Source of the DNA: Sandarakinorhabdus oryzae
Lineage (GTDB): Bacteria; Pseudomonadota; Alphaproteobacteria; Sphingomonadales; Sphingomonadaceae
Assembly (NCBI RefSeq): GCF_009733735.1
Contig: NZ_WNJP01000003.1
Coordinates: 1-53,304, forward strand
Direction: 5' to 3'
Length of the DNA: 53,304 bases
Shown here: in pieces, positions 27,854 to 38,452 of the stretch
Layout of the letters: each line of letters begins with the position of its first letter
Position numbering within the stretch: the first letter of the stretch is position 1
Program-made: the position numbers and the translations under genes
Notes under the pieces: model-generated
Database searches by the model: none
Seen by the model: only the letters and a program-made list of their open reading frames with translations
What the model was told of the DNA's origin: nothing

Positions 27854-28164
27854 CTCAATCGTTGATATGTCACCTTCGTGAAGTCCATGGTGACAGGGCC
27901 TGATAGCCGCGAAAAGCCTGTGAATCAGGCAAGGATGTGCCCGGGATTCGGCGCCAGGTGATTCGCGAAGCCGCCATTTTGGAGGTGATTCCTGGCAACG
28001 GGTGATGCAATGCGGCAACAAACGTTGCCCAAAAGTTTCAAATTCCTTGCTGAAACTAAGGTTGTGGCATTCCGCCGCCCTGAATCAGGCTGTTAACCCT
28101 TGTCTCATCGTTCGGAAAAGCGGATAGATACAGGCTGACAATTGGGTCGCATGGGGTCGCGGCT
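27854..28164. promoter_or_regulatory. Intergenic region between divergent carboxylase and LuxR-type genes
   Basis: About 310 bases with lower GC than the surroundings and no supported gene. It holds a repeated GGCAAC motif (27994-27999 and 28014-28019) whose second copy pairs with GTTGCC at 28024-28029 around a 4-base loop, and AT-richer stretches (AAAAGTTTCAAATTCC, then AAACTAAGG) that may contain promoters for either gene. No exact sigma-70 pair identified. Confidence 0.5.
28014..28029. promoter_or_regulatory. Inverted repeat GGCAAC-AAAC-GTTGCC
   Basis: A perfect 6-bp inverted repeat with a 4-base loop, with a third copy of GGCAAC 20 bases upstream (two turns of helix). The spacing suggests a dimeric operator rather than a terminator, since no T-tract follows. 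Candidate site for the LuxR-type regulator encoded next to it; inference only. Confidence 0.35.
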
Positions 28165-28974
28165 ATGTTGAATGGGTCGTTTCGCGGAAATAACGGTGGC
28201 GCAGGCGTCGCAGCGCTTGACTTTGGCGCGCTCCCTGCACTGTGTAGTATGATGCCAACACGGCTTGCCTCCGATGGCCCGCGCAATCCGCGCGTGACGC
28301 TGCTCACCGAGAGCGAACGCGAGTGCCTGCGGCTCGTCTATCAGCACATGACTTCCAAGGACATCGCGCGCCAGCTCGGTGTGTCGCCGCATACCGTTGA
28401 TATGCGCCTGCGCCAGGCCATACGGAAGCTTGAGGTGACCAACCGCGTCGAGGCCGCGCGCGCCCTGCTGTTGGAGGATATCACCCAGGGTATTTCGCCC
28501 GCCACCAAGGAAGCCGCTGAAAAGGAAGGCTATCAGGGGCTGATATACCAAGCTTCGGAGATTGCGGACGACGCGGAATTGGCGAGGATTGGCTCACCGG
28601 CTTCCCAGGAACCCGGTGCAGCATCCACTCGTTCCAGCGACCCCAATCAGCTTGAACACGGATCCCTCGCAAGGACGCTGCACCAGGACCTGAGCAATCC
28701 GGGTGTTGGTCCATCAGGCGGCTCCCTCGCCCAGCCCGATGCACTGGCAGGCAAAGTTGCTTCTGCGGCAACGCTTGCAACGGACTGGCCGGGCATTGCA
28801 GCCCCCGACCCTGGCATTGGTGCCCGGCCACTCCTGACCTCGCGGCCATATGGGCAACGCAATACACTTACGATCGGGCAACGTCTCGGTTGGATGATGT
28901 TCATCGCGTTCGCGTCCGCGCTCACCTTTGGCGGCATATTGGCCGCACTCGCGGCGCTCAAGACGCTGATTTAA
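28165..28974 (+). CDS. LuxR-type helix-turn-helix protein with C-terminal membrane anchor
   Basis: 269 residues. A LuxR/GerE-type HTH lies near residues 45-105 (LTESERECLRLVYQHMTSKD, LGVSPHTVDMRLRQAIRKL). A long low-complexity linker follows, and the protein ends in one hydrophobic helix, MMFIAFASALTFGGILAALA, with a short tail. There is no receiver or autoinducer domain. The architecture (HTH first, single C-terminal span) would place DNA-binding at the membrane. Start uncertain: ATG 28165 gives the longest form, while the ATG pair at 28249/28252 sits closer to the domain; neither has a good ribosome site. The linker holds a 19-bp sequence repeated at 38560. Confidence 0.8.
   Translation: MLNGSFRGNNGGAGVAALDFGALPALCSMMPTRLASDGPRNPRVTLLTESERECLRLVYQHMTSKDIARQLGVSPHTVDMRLRQAIRKLEVTNRVEAARALLLEDITQGISPATKEAAEKEGYQGLIYQASEIADDAELARIGSPASQEPGAASTRSSDPNQLEHGSLARTLHQDLSNPGVGPSGGSLAQPDALAGKVASAATLATDWPGIAAPDPGIGARPLLTSRPYGQRNTLTIGQRLGWMMFIAFASALTFGGILAALAALKTLI
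28630..28648 (+). repeat. 19-bp dispersed repeat, copy 1
   Basis: CGTTCCAGCGACCCCAATC, inside the linker-coding part of the LuxR-type gene, is found again in reverse orientation at 38560-38578. Its last 11 bases also occur at 29948-29958. Confidence 0.7.
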
Positions 28975-28986
28975 CACCTTTCGGTA

Positions 28987-29028
28987 CCCAGTTGCGTGGG
29001 CGCCCGAAAGGGCGTCAGACCCAACTGG
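28987..29028 (+). ncRNA. Structured intergenic element (GNRA-capped hairpin)
   Basis: Between the LuxR-type gene and the next gene. An outer stem pairs CCAGTTG (28988-28994) with CAACTGG (29022-29028); inside it CGCCC (29001-29005) pairs with GGGCG (29010-29014) around a GAAA tetraloop. No T-tract follows, so a simple intrinsic terminator is unlikely. It could be a leader structure or an RNA processing site 52 bases ahead of the downstream start. No known RNA family recognised. Confidence 0.4.
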
Positions 29029-29079
29029 CTGCGCTTATCTGCATGCCAGTTCTCTCATTCACGAATGAAGGATTGCGCC

Positions 29080-29436
29080 ATGCTGAAAGAACGTCGCCTC
29101 GCCGCCAACAAGGTCGCTGAACAACTGTTCGCAGCCGAAGCCGCCATCAACGCCGCTGTGTCGGCCGTGGCCCAGCTCACCGCCGTCATGCCGATGGCCG
29201 CCCAGGAAGCCAATCTCGCCGCCTGCATCGGTCAGGACGCGCTGATGGGCGCCATGGAAACCTGCCAGCAGCTGATCCAGGCCCGTGCCCGCATCATCGC
29301 CACCCACGCCTCGCTGCGCGACGCGCAGAACAAGATTGGCCTGGGTGCCGTGAACTTCAACGGCAATTGCCCGCCCGAGCAGGCTTCGCTCGACGACGAA
29401 GTGGCGCCGCGCCGCCATCTCACCATCGCCGCCTGA
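29080..29436 (+). CDS. Hypothetical helical protein
   Basis: 118 residues from ATG 29080, preceded by GAAGGA at good distance; an ATG five codons earlier is less well placed. It is an Ala-rich, predicted all-helical cytoplasmic protein: LKERRLAANKVAEQLFAAEA, then AVSAVAQLTAVMPMAAQEA and a helix with ACIGQDALMGAMETCQQLI (two Cys), ending in a loop with NCPPEQASLDDE. No signal peptide, no membrane span. No family recognised; the length and composition recall phasin-like proteins, but I see no defining motif. It follows the structured element behind the LuxR-type gene. Confidence 0.75.
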   Translation: MLKERRLAANKVAEQLFAAEAAINAAVSAVAQLTAVMPMAAQEANLAACIGQDALMGAMETCQQLIQARARIIATHASLRDAQNKIGLGAVNFNGNCPPEQASLDDEVAPRRHLTIAA

Positions 29437-29513
29437 TCCATTTCAAGGTGATTTCCTGTTCCAACGGTTGATTGGTTCCAAGGGCTTCCAATCGCCTGTT
29501 CGGGAGAAGTTCA

Positions 29514-29924
29514 ATGATTTTTGAAATACTTGGTCTGGTCACGCTTGGGCTTGCTTCGGTGCTGGCCTTCCGTTTCGGCGGACGTGATGAGCAAATGGCG
29601 GCGATTGCCTTCATTGGCGCGACGCTGGCAAGCCGGTTGGTGAACACCAACTATGCCCACATGGAAGCCAGCGTTCTGCTGGTCGATGCCGTTCTGCTGT
29701 TCGGCCTCATCCTGCTGGCCCTAAAATCGGATCGCTTCTGGCCGATGTATGCCGCTGCGTTCCAGTTCGTCGGCACCGTCGTGCATGTCGCCAGCATGGT
29801 CGAAACAGGCAATTTTGCCTGGGCCTATGCTGTGGGCCTGATCTTCTGGTCCTACGCAGTGATGGCAGCGCTGATGGCGGGCACCTGGCTGGAAGGCCGG
29901 AATCGCCGCTTGCTCGGCTTGTAA
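29514..29924 (+). CDS. Hypothetical membrane protein
   Basis: 136 residues from ATG 29514, with GGGAGAAG just upstream. Four hydrophobic segments: IFEILGLVTLGLASVLAFRF, MAAIAFIGATLASRLV, VLLVDAVLLFGLILLAL and FAWAYAVGLIFWSYAVMAAL, with FWPMYAAAFQFVGTVVHVAS between. Short charged ends (FGGRDEQ; EGRNRRLLGL). It resembles small uncharacterised sphingomonad membrane proteins. Transcribed in the same direction as its two upstream neighbours and 77 bases behind the hypothetical helical protein. A 9-bp hairpin follows its stop. Confidence 0.75.
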   Translation: MIFEILGLVTLGLASVLAFRFGGRDEQMAAIAFIGATLASRLVNTNYAHMEASVLLVDAVLLFGLILLALKSDRFWPMYAAAFQFVGTVVHVASMVETGNFAWAYAVGLIFWSYAVMAALMAGTWLEGRNRRLLGL

Positions 29925-29937
29925 GCGTCTGAATACA

Positions 29938-29967
29938 GAGGCTTCCTCGACCCCAATCGGGAGCCTC
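29938..29967 (+). terminator. Hairpin behind the hypothetical membrane protein gene
   Basis: GAGGCTTCC (29938-29946) pairs with GGGAGCCTC (29959-29967) with one T-G wobble, around a 12-base loop that contains CGACCCCAATC. It starts 13 bases after the stop codon. No T-tract follows, so it may block RNA decay or act with Rho rather than terminate on its own. Confidence 0.45.
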
Positions 29968-30016
29968 ACTCTGGGGATACTCTGCCTGGTCTGACCCCAA
30001 GACCCCTGCTGCCAGC

Positions 30017-30127
30017 GCCCACGACCCCGGGCCGAAGCAGCAACGTTGCCAAGGCCCACGACCCCGGGCCGCGGCAGCACCGCCGCTGGCGCCCATGACC
30101 CCGGGCAAAGGCGGCAAGGATCGGGCA
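30017..30127. repeat. Three 37-bp tandem repeat units
   Basis: Units start at 30017, 30054 and 30091, exactly 37 bases apart. Each begins GCCCAYGACCCCGGGC, and the first two share a 17-base core plus GCAGCA further in. The second halves diverge. Too few and too short in the conserved part for a CRISPR array. Confidence 0.75.
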
Positions 30128-30164
30128 GAGCGGACCCACCGGCGTTTGGCGACGCCTTGACCGG

Positions 30165-30200
30165 ACCGGTCCCGACATGTGGCGCACATGTCGGGCCGGT
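30165..30200. repeat. Long hairpin with 15-bp stem upstream of uvrA
   Basis: ACCGGTCCCGACATGT (30165-30180) and ACATGTCGGGCCGGT (30186-30200) pair over 15 base pairs with one bulged T and a GGCGC loop. No T-tract. Located 130 bases before the LexA box. Confidence 0.7.
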
Positions 30201-30330
30201 TTCCGGCCGTTTGCGACTCGGCGCCTGCAAGGCGGGGCCAATTGATTTGTGCCTGCGGCATGGCCGCGCTTGCCGCCCTGCCCGCCGCGGCCTAACCCGG
30301 CAGCCAGGTGTGCTGCGGCTTGCGCAGCGT

Positions 30331-30345
30331 GAACGAATGTGGAAC
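30331..30345 (+). promoter_or_regulatory. LexA (SOS) box of uvrA
   Basis: GAAC-GAATGTG-GAAC fits exactly the direct-repeat SOS operator known in alphaproteobacteria (GTTC-N7-GTTC or its complement). It ends 10 bases before the uvrA ATG, where LexA would block transcription or early elongation. Confidence 0.85.
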
Positions 30346-30355
30346 AAACGGCCTC

Positions 30356-33256
<2,901 letters not shown>

Positions 33257-33390
33257 GGCCAGGCCGTGCCCTTGCAGAGTGGGCAGCTTGCCGGCGCGGT
33301 GAAACGTCCATAAGCTCCCGGAACAGCCTCAGGACCAACAGATTTTCCGCCAAGGAAAACGGGGCCCTGAACGGCATCTGGGAGGATGAC

Positions 33391-35163
33391 ATGACCCGTT
33401 TTCACCGGCCCGCGTTGGCCTGCGCCTCGGTCCTCGCCATGGCCATGCTGGCCGCGCCATCCATGGCCGCACCCAATGATCCCCCCGGTGTCGCCGATGC
33501 CGAGGTTGCGCTGCCGCCGCCGCCCACCGCCTGGTATGCCGACAAGCCGGTGGGCACTGCGGCCGGCCCTGTCAGCGCTGCTCAACTGGCCAAGGGCACC
33601 GACGGCACCAGCTGGCTCACCTACGGCGGCGATTATCGCAACTTCCGTCACAGCCCGCTCACCAGCATCACGCCCGCAACGGTGAAGAATCTCCACGTCG
33701 CCTGGTCCGCCCCCACCGGCACGGTCGGCCAGTTCGAAGCCTCGCCCGTTGTCTATGGCGGGGTGATGTATGTCACCACCTCCTACAACCGGCTGCTGGC
33801 GCTGGATGCGAAGACCGGCGTGATCCTGTGGCGCTATGACGTGCAGCTGCCGAGCGATCTGCGCCTGTGCTGCGGCCCGGCCAACCGCGGTGTCGCCATC
33901 GGCGGGGATCTGGTGTTCATGGCCACGCTTGATGGCCATCTGATCGCCTTTGACCGCACCACCGGCAGGGTCGCCTGGAACGAGGTCGTCGCCGATTACA
34001 AGCAGGGCTATTCGATCACGGCGGCGCCGCTGATCGTCGGCGATCACGTCTATACCGGTGTGGCCGGCGGCGAATTCGGCGCGCGTGGTTTCATCGATGC
34101 CTATGACATGAAAACTGGCAAGCGCGTGTGGCGCACCAACACCGTGCCCAGCGCCGGCGAGCCGGGCGTGGAGACCTGGGCTGGCGACAGCTGGAAATCC
34201 GGCGGCTCGCCGAGCTGGACCACCGGCGCCTATGATGCCGAAACCAACACCTTGTTCTGGACGGTCGGCAACCCCTCGCCCGACTGGAACGGCGACACGC
34301 GTGCCGGCGACAATCTCTATTCCAACTCGCTGCTGGCGCTCGATCCGGCCACCGGCAAGCTGAAATGGCATTTCCAGTTCACCCCGCACGACGTGTGGGA
34401 TTATGATGGCAACACCCACATCTTCCTGGTCGATACCGTGTTCAACGGCAAGCCGGTCAAGGCCATCGCCCAGCCCAATCGCAACGGCTATTTCTATCTG
34501 ATCGACCGCACCAGCGGGAAGTTCCTGCGCGCCAGCCAATATGTCGAGCAGTTGACCTGGGCCAAGGGCGTGGACGCCAAGGGCCGCCCGATCGTCAATC
34601 CCGCCGCCATGCCGCAGGAAAACCCCACCACGCGGGTCTGCCCATCCAACCTGGGCGGCATCAACGGCGCCTGGACCGCCGCCTTTGATCCAGGGACCAG
34701 TCTGGCGTTCGTGCCGTCCATCGAATCCTGCCAGCAGTTCGCCAAGGGCGTGGCCGTGCATGTGCCGGGCATCCCGTTCATGGGCGGCTTTCCCAACACC
34801 ACCGATGCCAACGAAGGCAAATCCTATGGCCTGCTCTCCGCGGTGGACGTGAAGACCGGCAAGATTGCCTGGCGCTATCGCGATGCCCGGCCAATGATGG
34901 CCGGCGTGGCGACCACGGCCGGCGGCGTGCTGTTCACCTCCAACCAGCAGGGCGAAGCACTTGCCTTCAACCAGGCCACCGGCGACAAATTGTGGTCGTT
35001 CCGCATGGGTGGCGTTGGCCGCGGCCAGCCCATCGTCTATCAACTGGATGGCACCACCTATGTCGCCATCCCGTCGGGCGGTTTCACCGGCATCGACAGT
35101 TTCGCCGGCGCCGCCTCCAACATTCCCGAAGGCGGGCAGTTGTTCGTGTTCAAACTGGATTGA
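33391..35163 (+). CDS. PQQ-dependent dehydrogenase (alcohol dehydrogenase-like quinoprotein)
   Basis: 590 residues with a Sec signal (ASVLAMAMLAAPSMAAP). Periplasmic eight-bladed propeller: W-motif repeats such as LDAKTGVILWRYD, FDRTTGRVAWNEV, YDMKTGKRVWRTN, LDPATGKLKWHFQ and VDVKTGKIAWRYR. The vicinal cysteines Cys160-Cys161 (RLCCGPANRG) form the disulfide above PQQ in this family. RAGDNLYSNSLLALD carries the probable catalytic Asp. Substrate (alcohol, aldehyde or sugar) is not deducible. GGGAGG precedes the ATG. First gene of a tight operon with a cytochrome c and an NHL-repeat protein; the cytochrome probably accepts the electrons. Confidence 0.9.
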   Translation: MTRFHRPALACASVLAMAMLAAPSMAAPNDPPGVADAEVALPPPPTAWYADKPVGTAAGPVSAAQLAKGTDGTSWLTYGGDYRNFRHSPLTSITPATVKNLHVAWSAPTGTVGQFEASPVVYGGVMYVTTSYNRLLALDAKTGVILWRYDVQLPSDLRLCCGPANRGVAIGGDLVFMATLDGHLIAFDRTTGRVAWNEVVADYKQGYSITAAPLIVGDHVYTGVAGGEFGARGFIDAYDMKTGKRVWRTNTVPSAGEPGVETWAGDSWKSGGSPSWTTGAYDAETNTLFWTVGNPSPDWNGDTRAGDNLYSNSLLALDPATGKLKWHFQFTPHDVWDYDGNTHIFLVDTVFNGKPVKAIAQPNRNGYFYLIDRTSGKFLRASQYVEQLTWAKGVDAKGRPIVNPAAMPQENPTTRVCPSNLGGINGAWTAAFDPGTSLAFVPSIESCQQFAKGVAVHVPGIPFMGGFPNTTDANEGKSYGLLSAVDVKTGKIAWRYRDARPMMAGVATTAGGVLFTSNQQGEALAFNQATGDKLWSFRMGGVGRGQPIVYQLDGTTYVAIPSGGFTGIDSFAGAASNIPEGGQLFVFKLD

Positions 35164-35168
35164 TTGCC

Positions 35169-35564
35169 ATGGCCGCCGTTCGTTTCACGCTTGCCGTCTG
35201 CGCTGGCACGCTGGCCATCGCCGCCGCCCCGGCGCCGCCAGCGCCCGCCTCGCCGCTCAGCAGCTACCAATCCGCGGCCGATATCGCCCGCGGCAAGTCA
35301 CTGTTTGCCGGCACGTGCGGCGCCTATTGCCATCGGCCCGGCACCACCGCCGGCCCCGCCACCGACGCGCCCAATCTGTTTGATTGCGACTGGCGTCACG
35401 GCGGCAGCGATGTCGACATCTTCCACACCATCACCACGGGCGTGGCCGGCACCCGCATGGTCGCCTTTGGCGGCGCCCTGCCCGACGCCGAAATCTGGCG
35501 CATCATCGCCTATCTGCGATCCGCTTCGCAGTGCCCGAAGCCCACCACAGGGAACACGCCATGA
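35169..35564 (+). CDS. Cytochrome c with CX3CH haem motif
   Basis: 131 residues from ATG 35169, five bases behind the PQQ dehydrogenase. Signal peptide (FTLAVCAGTLAIAAAPAPP), then a small class I cytochrome c domain: GKSLFAGTCGAYCHRPG, with Cys50, Cys54 and His55, so three residues separate the cysteines instead of two. The axial Met is probably in GTRMVAFGG; the C-terminal helix IWRIIAYLRS is typical. An extra Cys lies in LFDCDWRHGG and another near the end. Most likely the electron acceptor of the quinoprotein. The stop overlaps the next start (ATGA). Confidence 0.88.
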   Translation: MAAVRFTLAVCAGTLAIAAAPAPPAPASPLSSYQSAADIARGKSLFAGTCGAYCHRPGTTAGPATDAPNLFDCDWRHGGSDVDIFHTITTGVAGTRMVAFGGALPDAEIWRIIAYLRSASQCPKPTTGNTP

Positions 35565-36649
35565 CGCGCACGCTTGCCCTTGCCGCCCTGCTGCTGGCCA
35601 CGCCCGTCGCCGCGCAACATGTGCCCGAACTCCGCTTCGATGCGGTCGATGCGCTGCACCCCCCGGCCGACATGCACCTGGGCGAGATCGCCGGCGTCGC
35701 GCTCGGCAAGGCCGGCCAGATCTATGTCTTCCAGCGCGGCAACACCCAGGGCCCGGCCTATGGCGCCGCTGCCGCCCAATTGCTCGAATTCGACAGCAAT
35801 GGCCGTTTCGTGCGCGAGATCGGCCAGCATCTCTATGCCTGGTCCTATGCCCACGGCGTGCGCGTCGACGCGCAAGGCAACATCTGGGTGGCCGACAAGG
35901 GCTCCAACATGGTGGTGAAGTTCACGCCAGAAGGCCGGGTCGCCATGGTGTTCGGCCGCAAGCCCGAAGCCAGTGACGAGAATGCCCGCCCGCTGGAGCA
36001 CCCCAAGCCGCCATTGCCGGCGGTGGACGGCCAGTTCCGCGAAGTCACCGACATGGCGTGGGACAGCCAGGGCAACACCTATATCAGCGACGGTTACATC
36101 AATTCGCGCGTTGCCAAGGTTGGCCCTGATGGCCGCTGGCTGGCATCGTGGGGCAGCCCCGGCAGCGAGCCGGGCCAGTTCAACACGCTGCACTCCATCC
36201 AGGTCGATGCGCGTGATCAGGTCTATGTCGCCGATCGTGGCAACCGCCGCATCCAGGTGTTCGACACCAAGGGCAATCTGCTGCGCGTCATGCAGATCAA
36301 CGTGCCCTCGCCCGCCGATGCGCCCGTTGCCATCGGCAACCGCCCCACCGTCCCGCCCGCCGGCCCCGACGCCGCTCCGGTCAAATCGATGATGCCCGGC
36401 GCGCCCTGGGCCTTGTGCATCACGCCGCCGTCGCCCACCGGCCAGCAGGTGCTGTTTGTCGCCGATGCCTGGCCCGGCCGCATCTACAAGCTCAGCCTTG
36501 ATGGCAAGGTGCTGGGCTGGCTCGGCGGATCGGGCAAGCAGCTGAAACAGTTCGGCTGGATCCACGCCATGGCCTGCCCGTCGGAAAACAGCCTCTATGT
36601 CGCCGAACTGCTCAACTGGCGGCTGCAGAAGCTGACGCTGCGGCCCTGA
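35561..36649 (+). CDS. Exported NHL-repeat beta-propeller protein
   Basis: 362 residues from ATG 35561, overlapping the cytochrome stop. Signal peptide (LALAALLLATPVAAQ). At least five NHL-type blades: GVRVDAQGNIWVADKGSNMV, DMAWDSQGNTYISDGYINSR, SIQVDARDQVYVADRGNRRI, then VLFVADAWPGRIYKL and SLYVAELLNWRLQKL. These resemble the peptidylglycine alpha-hydroxyglycine lyase-type propellers, but catalytic residues cannot be confirmed by eye. Third gene of the quinoprotein operon; a periplasmic partner or lyase is plausible. Confidence 0.8.
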   Translation: MTRTLALAALLLATPVAAQHVPELRFDAVDALHPPADMHLGEIAGVALGKAGQIYVFQRGNTQGPAYGAAAAQLLEFDSNGRFVREIGQHLYAWSYAHGVRVDAQGNIWVADKGSNMVVKFTPEGRVAMVFGRKPEASDENARPLEHPKPPLPAVDGQFREVTDMAWDSQGNTYISDGYINSRVAKVGPDGRWLASWGSPGSEPGQFNTLHSIQVDARDQVYVADRGNRRIQVFDTKGNLLRVMQINVPSPADAPVAIGNRPTVPPAGPDAAPVKSMMPGAPWALCITPPSPTGQQVLFVADAWPGRIYKLSLDGKVLGWLGGSGKQLKQFGWIHAMACPSENSLYVAELLNWRLQKLTLRP

Positions 36650-36721
36650 TCGTCCGCATAGCTTTGCGGCCGCAGACGCGCGTGTATCACCATTGAGCCA
36701 AGGCAAGGGTTGGGGAGAGCC

Positions 36722-38419
36722 ATGCATTACGCGGAACTGGCGCAAGCGCGCGAAGAGCTGACCGGGCCCGGCGGGCCGTTCGAGATCACCACCATCGAGG
36801 TTGCCGGCATTCCGGTGCGCGCCTTTCGCCACGCCCTGCCCGACGTGCGCGCGCTGTGGCAATCCACCCTGCAGTTCGCTGACCGCACCTATCTCGTCTA
36901 TGACGATGAGCGGCTGACCTATGCCCAGGCCCACACCCATGTGAACGCCATCGCGGCCTGGCTGGCGGCGCAGGGCATCCAGCCCGGTGACCGGGTGGCG
37001 ATTGCCATGCGCAACTATCCCGAATGGCTGCTGATCTATTGGGCCTGCGTGAGCACCGGCATCGCGGTTGTCGGCATGAACGCCTGGTGGACGCCGGAGG
37101 AAATGGCCTATGCGCTGGGCGATGCCCAGCCCAAGGCGCTGTTCCTCGATGCCGAGCGGCTGGAGCGGTACAAGGCCATCGCCACGCCGCCGGCCGGCAT
37201 CACCCTCGTCGGTGTGCGGCTCACGGCGCCGGAACCCGGCGTCACTGCTTATTCCGATGTGATCGCCAGTGGCGGTACCATGCCGACGGTCGCCATCGAT
37301 CCCGATGCCGATGCCTGTATCTTCTACACCTCCGGCACCACCGGCTTCCCCAAGGGCGCCCAGCTCACCCATCGCGGCTGCATCACCAACCTGTTCAACA
37401 TGCTCTATGCCGGCGCCTCCACCGCGCTGGCCGTGCAGCGCGCCACCGGGGTCGAGCCGCCTGCCACGCCGCCGGTGCCGGTCACCCTGCTCACCACGCC
37501 GCTCTTCCACGTCACCGCCAACAATTGCGGCGCCTATCTCACCACCGCCGCCGGCGGCACCATCGTGCTGATGTACCGCTGGGACGCCGGCGACGCGCTG
37601 CGGATCATCGAACGCGAGCGCGTCACCTCCATCGGCGGCGTGCCGGTGATGGCGCGCGAACTGATCAACCACCCCGATTTTACCACCACCGACGTTTCCA
37701 GCCTCACGGCTTTGTCCGGCGGCGGCGCCCAGGTGCCGCCCGATCTGGTGCTCAAGATCGAATCCAAGGTGGCCAGCGCGCGCCCAAGCACCGGTTATGG
37801 CATGACCGAAACCTGCGGCATCATCACGTCCGTCTCCGGTGATTTCTTCGTGGACAAGCCCGACAGCGCCGGCCCCGCCATGCCCAGCTATGAAGCCAAG
37901 TGCGTGGACGATGCCGGCAACACGGTGCCGCCCGGCGAAATCGGCGAGCTCTGGGTGCGCGGTGCCGCCGTCATCAAGGGCTATATCAACCGCCCCGAAG
38001 CCACGGCGGCCGCCATCACCGATGGCTGGCTGCACACCGGCGACATCGCCCGCATCGACGAACATGGCTTCATCTTCATCGTCGATCGCAAGAAGGACAT
38101 GGTCCTGCGCGGCGGCGAGAATGTCTATTGCGCCGAAGTCGAGGCCGCCATCTACCGCCACCCGTCCGTGGCCGAATGCTGCGTGTTCGGCGTGCCCGAT
38201 CAGCGCTTGGGCGAAGAGGTTGGCGTCGCCATCGTGCTGAAACCCGGCGAGCAACTGGACGACACCACCCTGCGCCAGTTCGTTGGCAGCCTCATCGCCA
38301 ACTACAAGATTCCCCGCCACATCTGGTTCATGCCCGATCCCCTGCCCCGCAACGCGAGCGGCAAATTCCTGCGCCGCGAACTGCGCGACCGGCTGGCGAA
38401 AGACCTGCCGGCAACCTGA
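36722..38419 (+). CDS. Acyl-CoA synthetase (AMP-forming ligase)
   Basis: 565 residues from ATG 36722 with GGGGAGAG just before it. Adenylate-forming enzyme: AMP-binding P-loop FYTSGTTGFPKG near 201, GYGMTETCG motif, LHTGDIARIDEHGF with the conserved Asp, and RKKDMVLRGGENV hinge; catalytic Lys near the end in RNASGKFLRREL. It activates a carboxylic acid to acyl-AMP and then acyl-CoA. Acid specificity is open (medium/long-chain fatty acid type by overall pattern). It is 72 bases behind the NHL gene and closed by an intrinsic terminator. Confidence 0.92.
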   Translation: MHYAELAQAREELTGPGGPFEITTIEVAGIPVRAFRHALPDVRALWQSTLQFADRTYLVYDDERLTYAQAHTHVNAIAAWLAAQGIQPGDRVAIAMRNYPEWLLIYWACVSTGIAVVGMNAWWTPEEMAYALGDAQPKALFLDAERLERYKAIATPPAGITLVGVRLTAPEPGVTAYSDVIASGGTMPTVAIDPDADACIFYTSGTTGFPKGAQLTHRGCITNLFNMLYAGASTALAVQRATGVEPPATPPVPVTLLTTPLFHVTANNCGAYLTTAAGGTIVLMYRWDAGDALRIIERERVTSIGGVPVMARELINHPDFTTTDVSSLTALSGGGAQVPPDLVLKIESKVASARPSTGYGMTETCGIITSVSGDFFVDKPDSAGPAMPSYEAKCVDDAGNTVPPGEIGELWVRGAAVIKGYINRPEATAAAITDGWLHTGDIARIDEHGFIFIVDRKKDMVLRGGENVYCAEVEAAIYRHPSVAECCVFGVPDQRLGEEVGVAIVLKPGEQLDDTTLRQFVGSLIANYKIPRHIWFMPDPLPRNASGKFLRRELRDRLAKDLPAT

Positions 38420-38452
38420 GAGGGGCGACAAGATCCTCCCGATCATGTGGAT

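Larger units (their letters stand above)
29925..30355. other. 431-bp intergenic region ahead of uvrA, rich in repeats
   Basis: No gene supported. In order it contains a hairpin (29938-29967), three 37-bp tandem units (30017-30127), a long hairpin (30165-30200) and the LexA box of uvrA (30331-30345). Open frames in this stretch on the minus strand read repeats as proline/glycine-rich peptides and are not credible. Confidence 0.7.

Noticed and set aside
30017-30127. Possible CRISPR array
   Set aside because: Only three units, conserved part just 16-17 bases, no spacer-like unique segments of constant length, and no cas genes in the window.
33267-33285. Possible terminator behind uvrA (TGCCC/GGGCA)
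   Set aside because: Five-base stem, nine-base loop and no T-tract; too weak to call.
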